64,000 nt of DNA, from contig NZ_CP139419.1 in the NCBI RefSeq assembly GCF_034134805.1, positions 558,001-622,000 on the forward strand. The letters are read 5' to 3'. This document shows, piece by piece, positions 63,749-64,000 of the stretch (its first letter is position 1; each line of letters opens with the position of its first letter). Both the position numbers and the translations under genes were made by a program. Source of the stretch: Streptococcus sp. S5. Lineage in GTDB: Bacteria; Bacillota; Bacilli; Lactobacillales; Streptococcaceae. Under the pieces are notes generated by a model. That model saw nothing but the letters and a program-made list of their open reading frames with translations, did not search any database and had not been told where the DNA came from.

Positions 63749-64000
63749 ATGCCTTTTGCAACAGAAGCGGAACAAATCCGTAAATTTGAAAATGATGAGG
63801 TCGCACAACATTATTTTGAAGTGTTGCGAACCTTGATTTCAAAAAAATCCATCTTTGCCCAACAAGTTGGTCTCAAGGAAGTGGCCAACTATTTGGGGGA
63901 AATTTTTACAGCTGCAGGAGCCAAAGTCGAAGTTGATGATAGCTATACAGCTCCTTTTGTGATTGCCAAATTTTTCTCGCCAAATCCTGAAGCCAAAACC
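63749..64000 (+). CDS. M20-family peptidase, N-terminal part (cut by window end)
   Basis: The first 84 codons are visible: MPFATEAEQIRKFENDEVAQHYFEV then LISKKSIFAQQVGLKEVANYLGEIFTAAG. ATG at 63749 follows AGGAGG by 6 bp; a nearer ATG at 63745 is out of frame. Sequence and place after metQ match the M20/M25/M40 dipeptidase gene that lies between metQ and metN in pneumococcus. The metal site lies outside the window. Confidence 0.85.
   Translation, partial: MPFATEAEQIRKFENDEVAQHYFEVLRTLISKKSIFAQQVGLKEVANYLGEIFTAAGAKVEVDDSYTAPFVIAKFFSPNPEAKT

Noticed and set aside
1..64000. CRISPR arrays, tRNA or rRNA genes, prophage or transposase genes
   Set aside because: None seen: no regularly spaced short repeats, no cloverleaf with GGTTCGAATCC-type arm, and no recombinase or transposase open frame in any intergenic gap.

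Overview
This window is a piece of a low-GC Gram-positive chromosome from an oral streptococcus of the mitis/sanguinis type; a Streptococcus parasanguinis-like organism is my best guess, and the species is inference. Reasons: AGGAGG-type ribosome binding sites before nearly every gene, an LPXTG wall protein, GatCAB, CodY, a streptococcal scr sucrose locus, a complete BOX repeat (it carries the BOXA1R primer site) and gene orders I know from pneumococcus (corA/uvrA/Xaa-Pro peptidase, efp/gls24/nusB, secA/DAHP synthase/acpS/alr/recG, amino-acid binding protein/metQ/M20). No rRNA, tRNA, CRISPR array, prophage or transposase gene was seen.

Layout. 1-6.6 kb: end of phosphoketolase xfp, a wall-anchored 5'-nucleotidase, and a minus-strand envelope glycan operon (GT2-GtrA, secreted phosphodiester glycosidase, small membrane protein). 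6.8-16.2 kb: housekeeping (rpsF-ssb-rpsR, corA, uvrA-pepP, efp-gls24-nusB). 16.3-22 kb: sucrose uptake and catabolism (scrR, scrB, scrA, scrK). 22-27 kb: deformylase-like gene and a MarR-controlled heterodimeric ABC exporter. 27-34 kb: PAP2 phosphatase, GNAT, queG, manA, a TipA-like MerR regulator and a KimA-type potassium transporter. 34.5-46.7 kb: secA, aroG, acpS, alr, recG, asparaginase, a HAD-pyrophosphohydrolase fusion, usp and an aminotransferase. 46.9-56.6 kb: codY-pncA, a four-gene glycosyltransferase operon, gatCAB. 56.7-64 kb: butanediol dehydrogenase, EamA transporter, lipoprotein, then a sulfur amino-acid block (M20 hydrolase with a perfect MET-box, binding lipoprotein, metQ, second M20 enzyme cut by the window edge).

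The most notable non-gene content is repeats. A 175-bp element (repeat A) occurs five times, often within 4-7 bp after a stop codon and ending in a terminator-like hairpin. A second element (repeat B) occurs twice and folds into a multi-branched structure; its apical stem differs between copies by compensatory base changes. A third, looser family (repeat C) is built from AAGATACAAAG blocks. Several promoters carry readable operators: cre sites (scrA, butanediol dehydrogenase), a CodY box before codY, three MarR operators, a MerR-type 19-bp-spacer promoter, and a MET-box.

The best candidate for an undescribed system is the glycosyltransferase operon at 48.4-53.3 kb: a GT8 enzyme, a GT2 enzyme and a GtfA/GtfB-like pair of the kind that glycosylates serine-rich repeat adhesins, here with no adhesin, SecA2 or SecY2 gene nearby. 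The C-terminal domain of the GT8 enzyme aligns without gaps to that of the GtfB-like protein.
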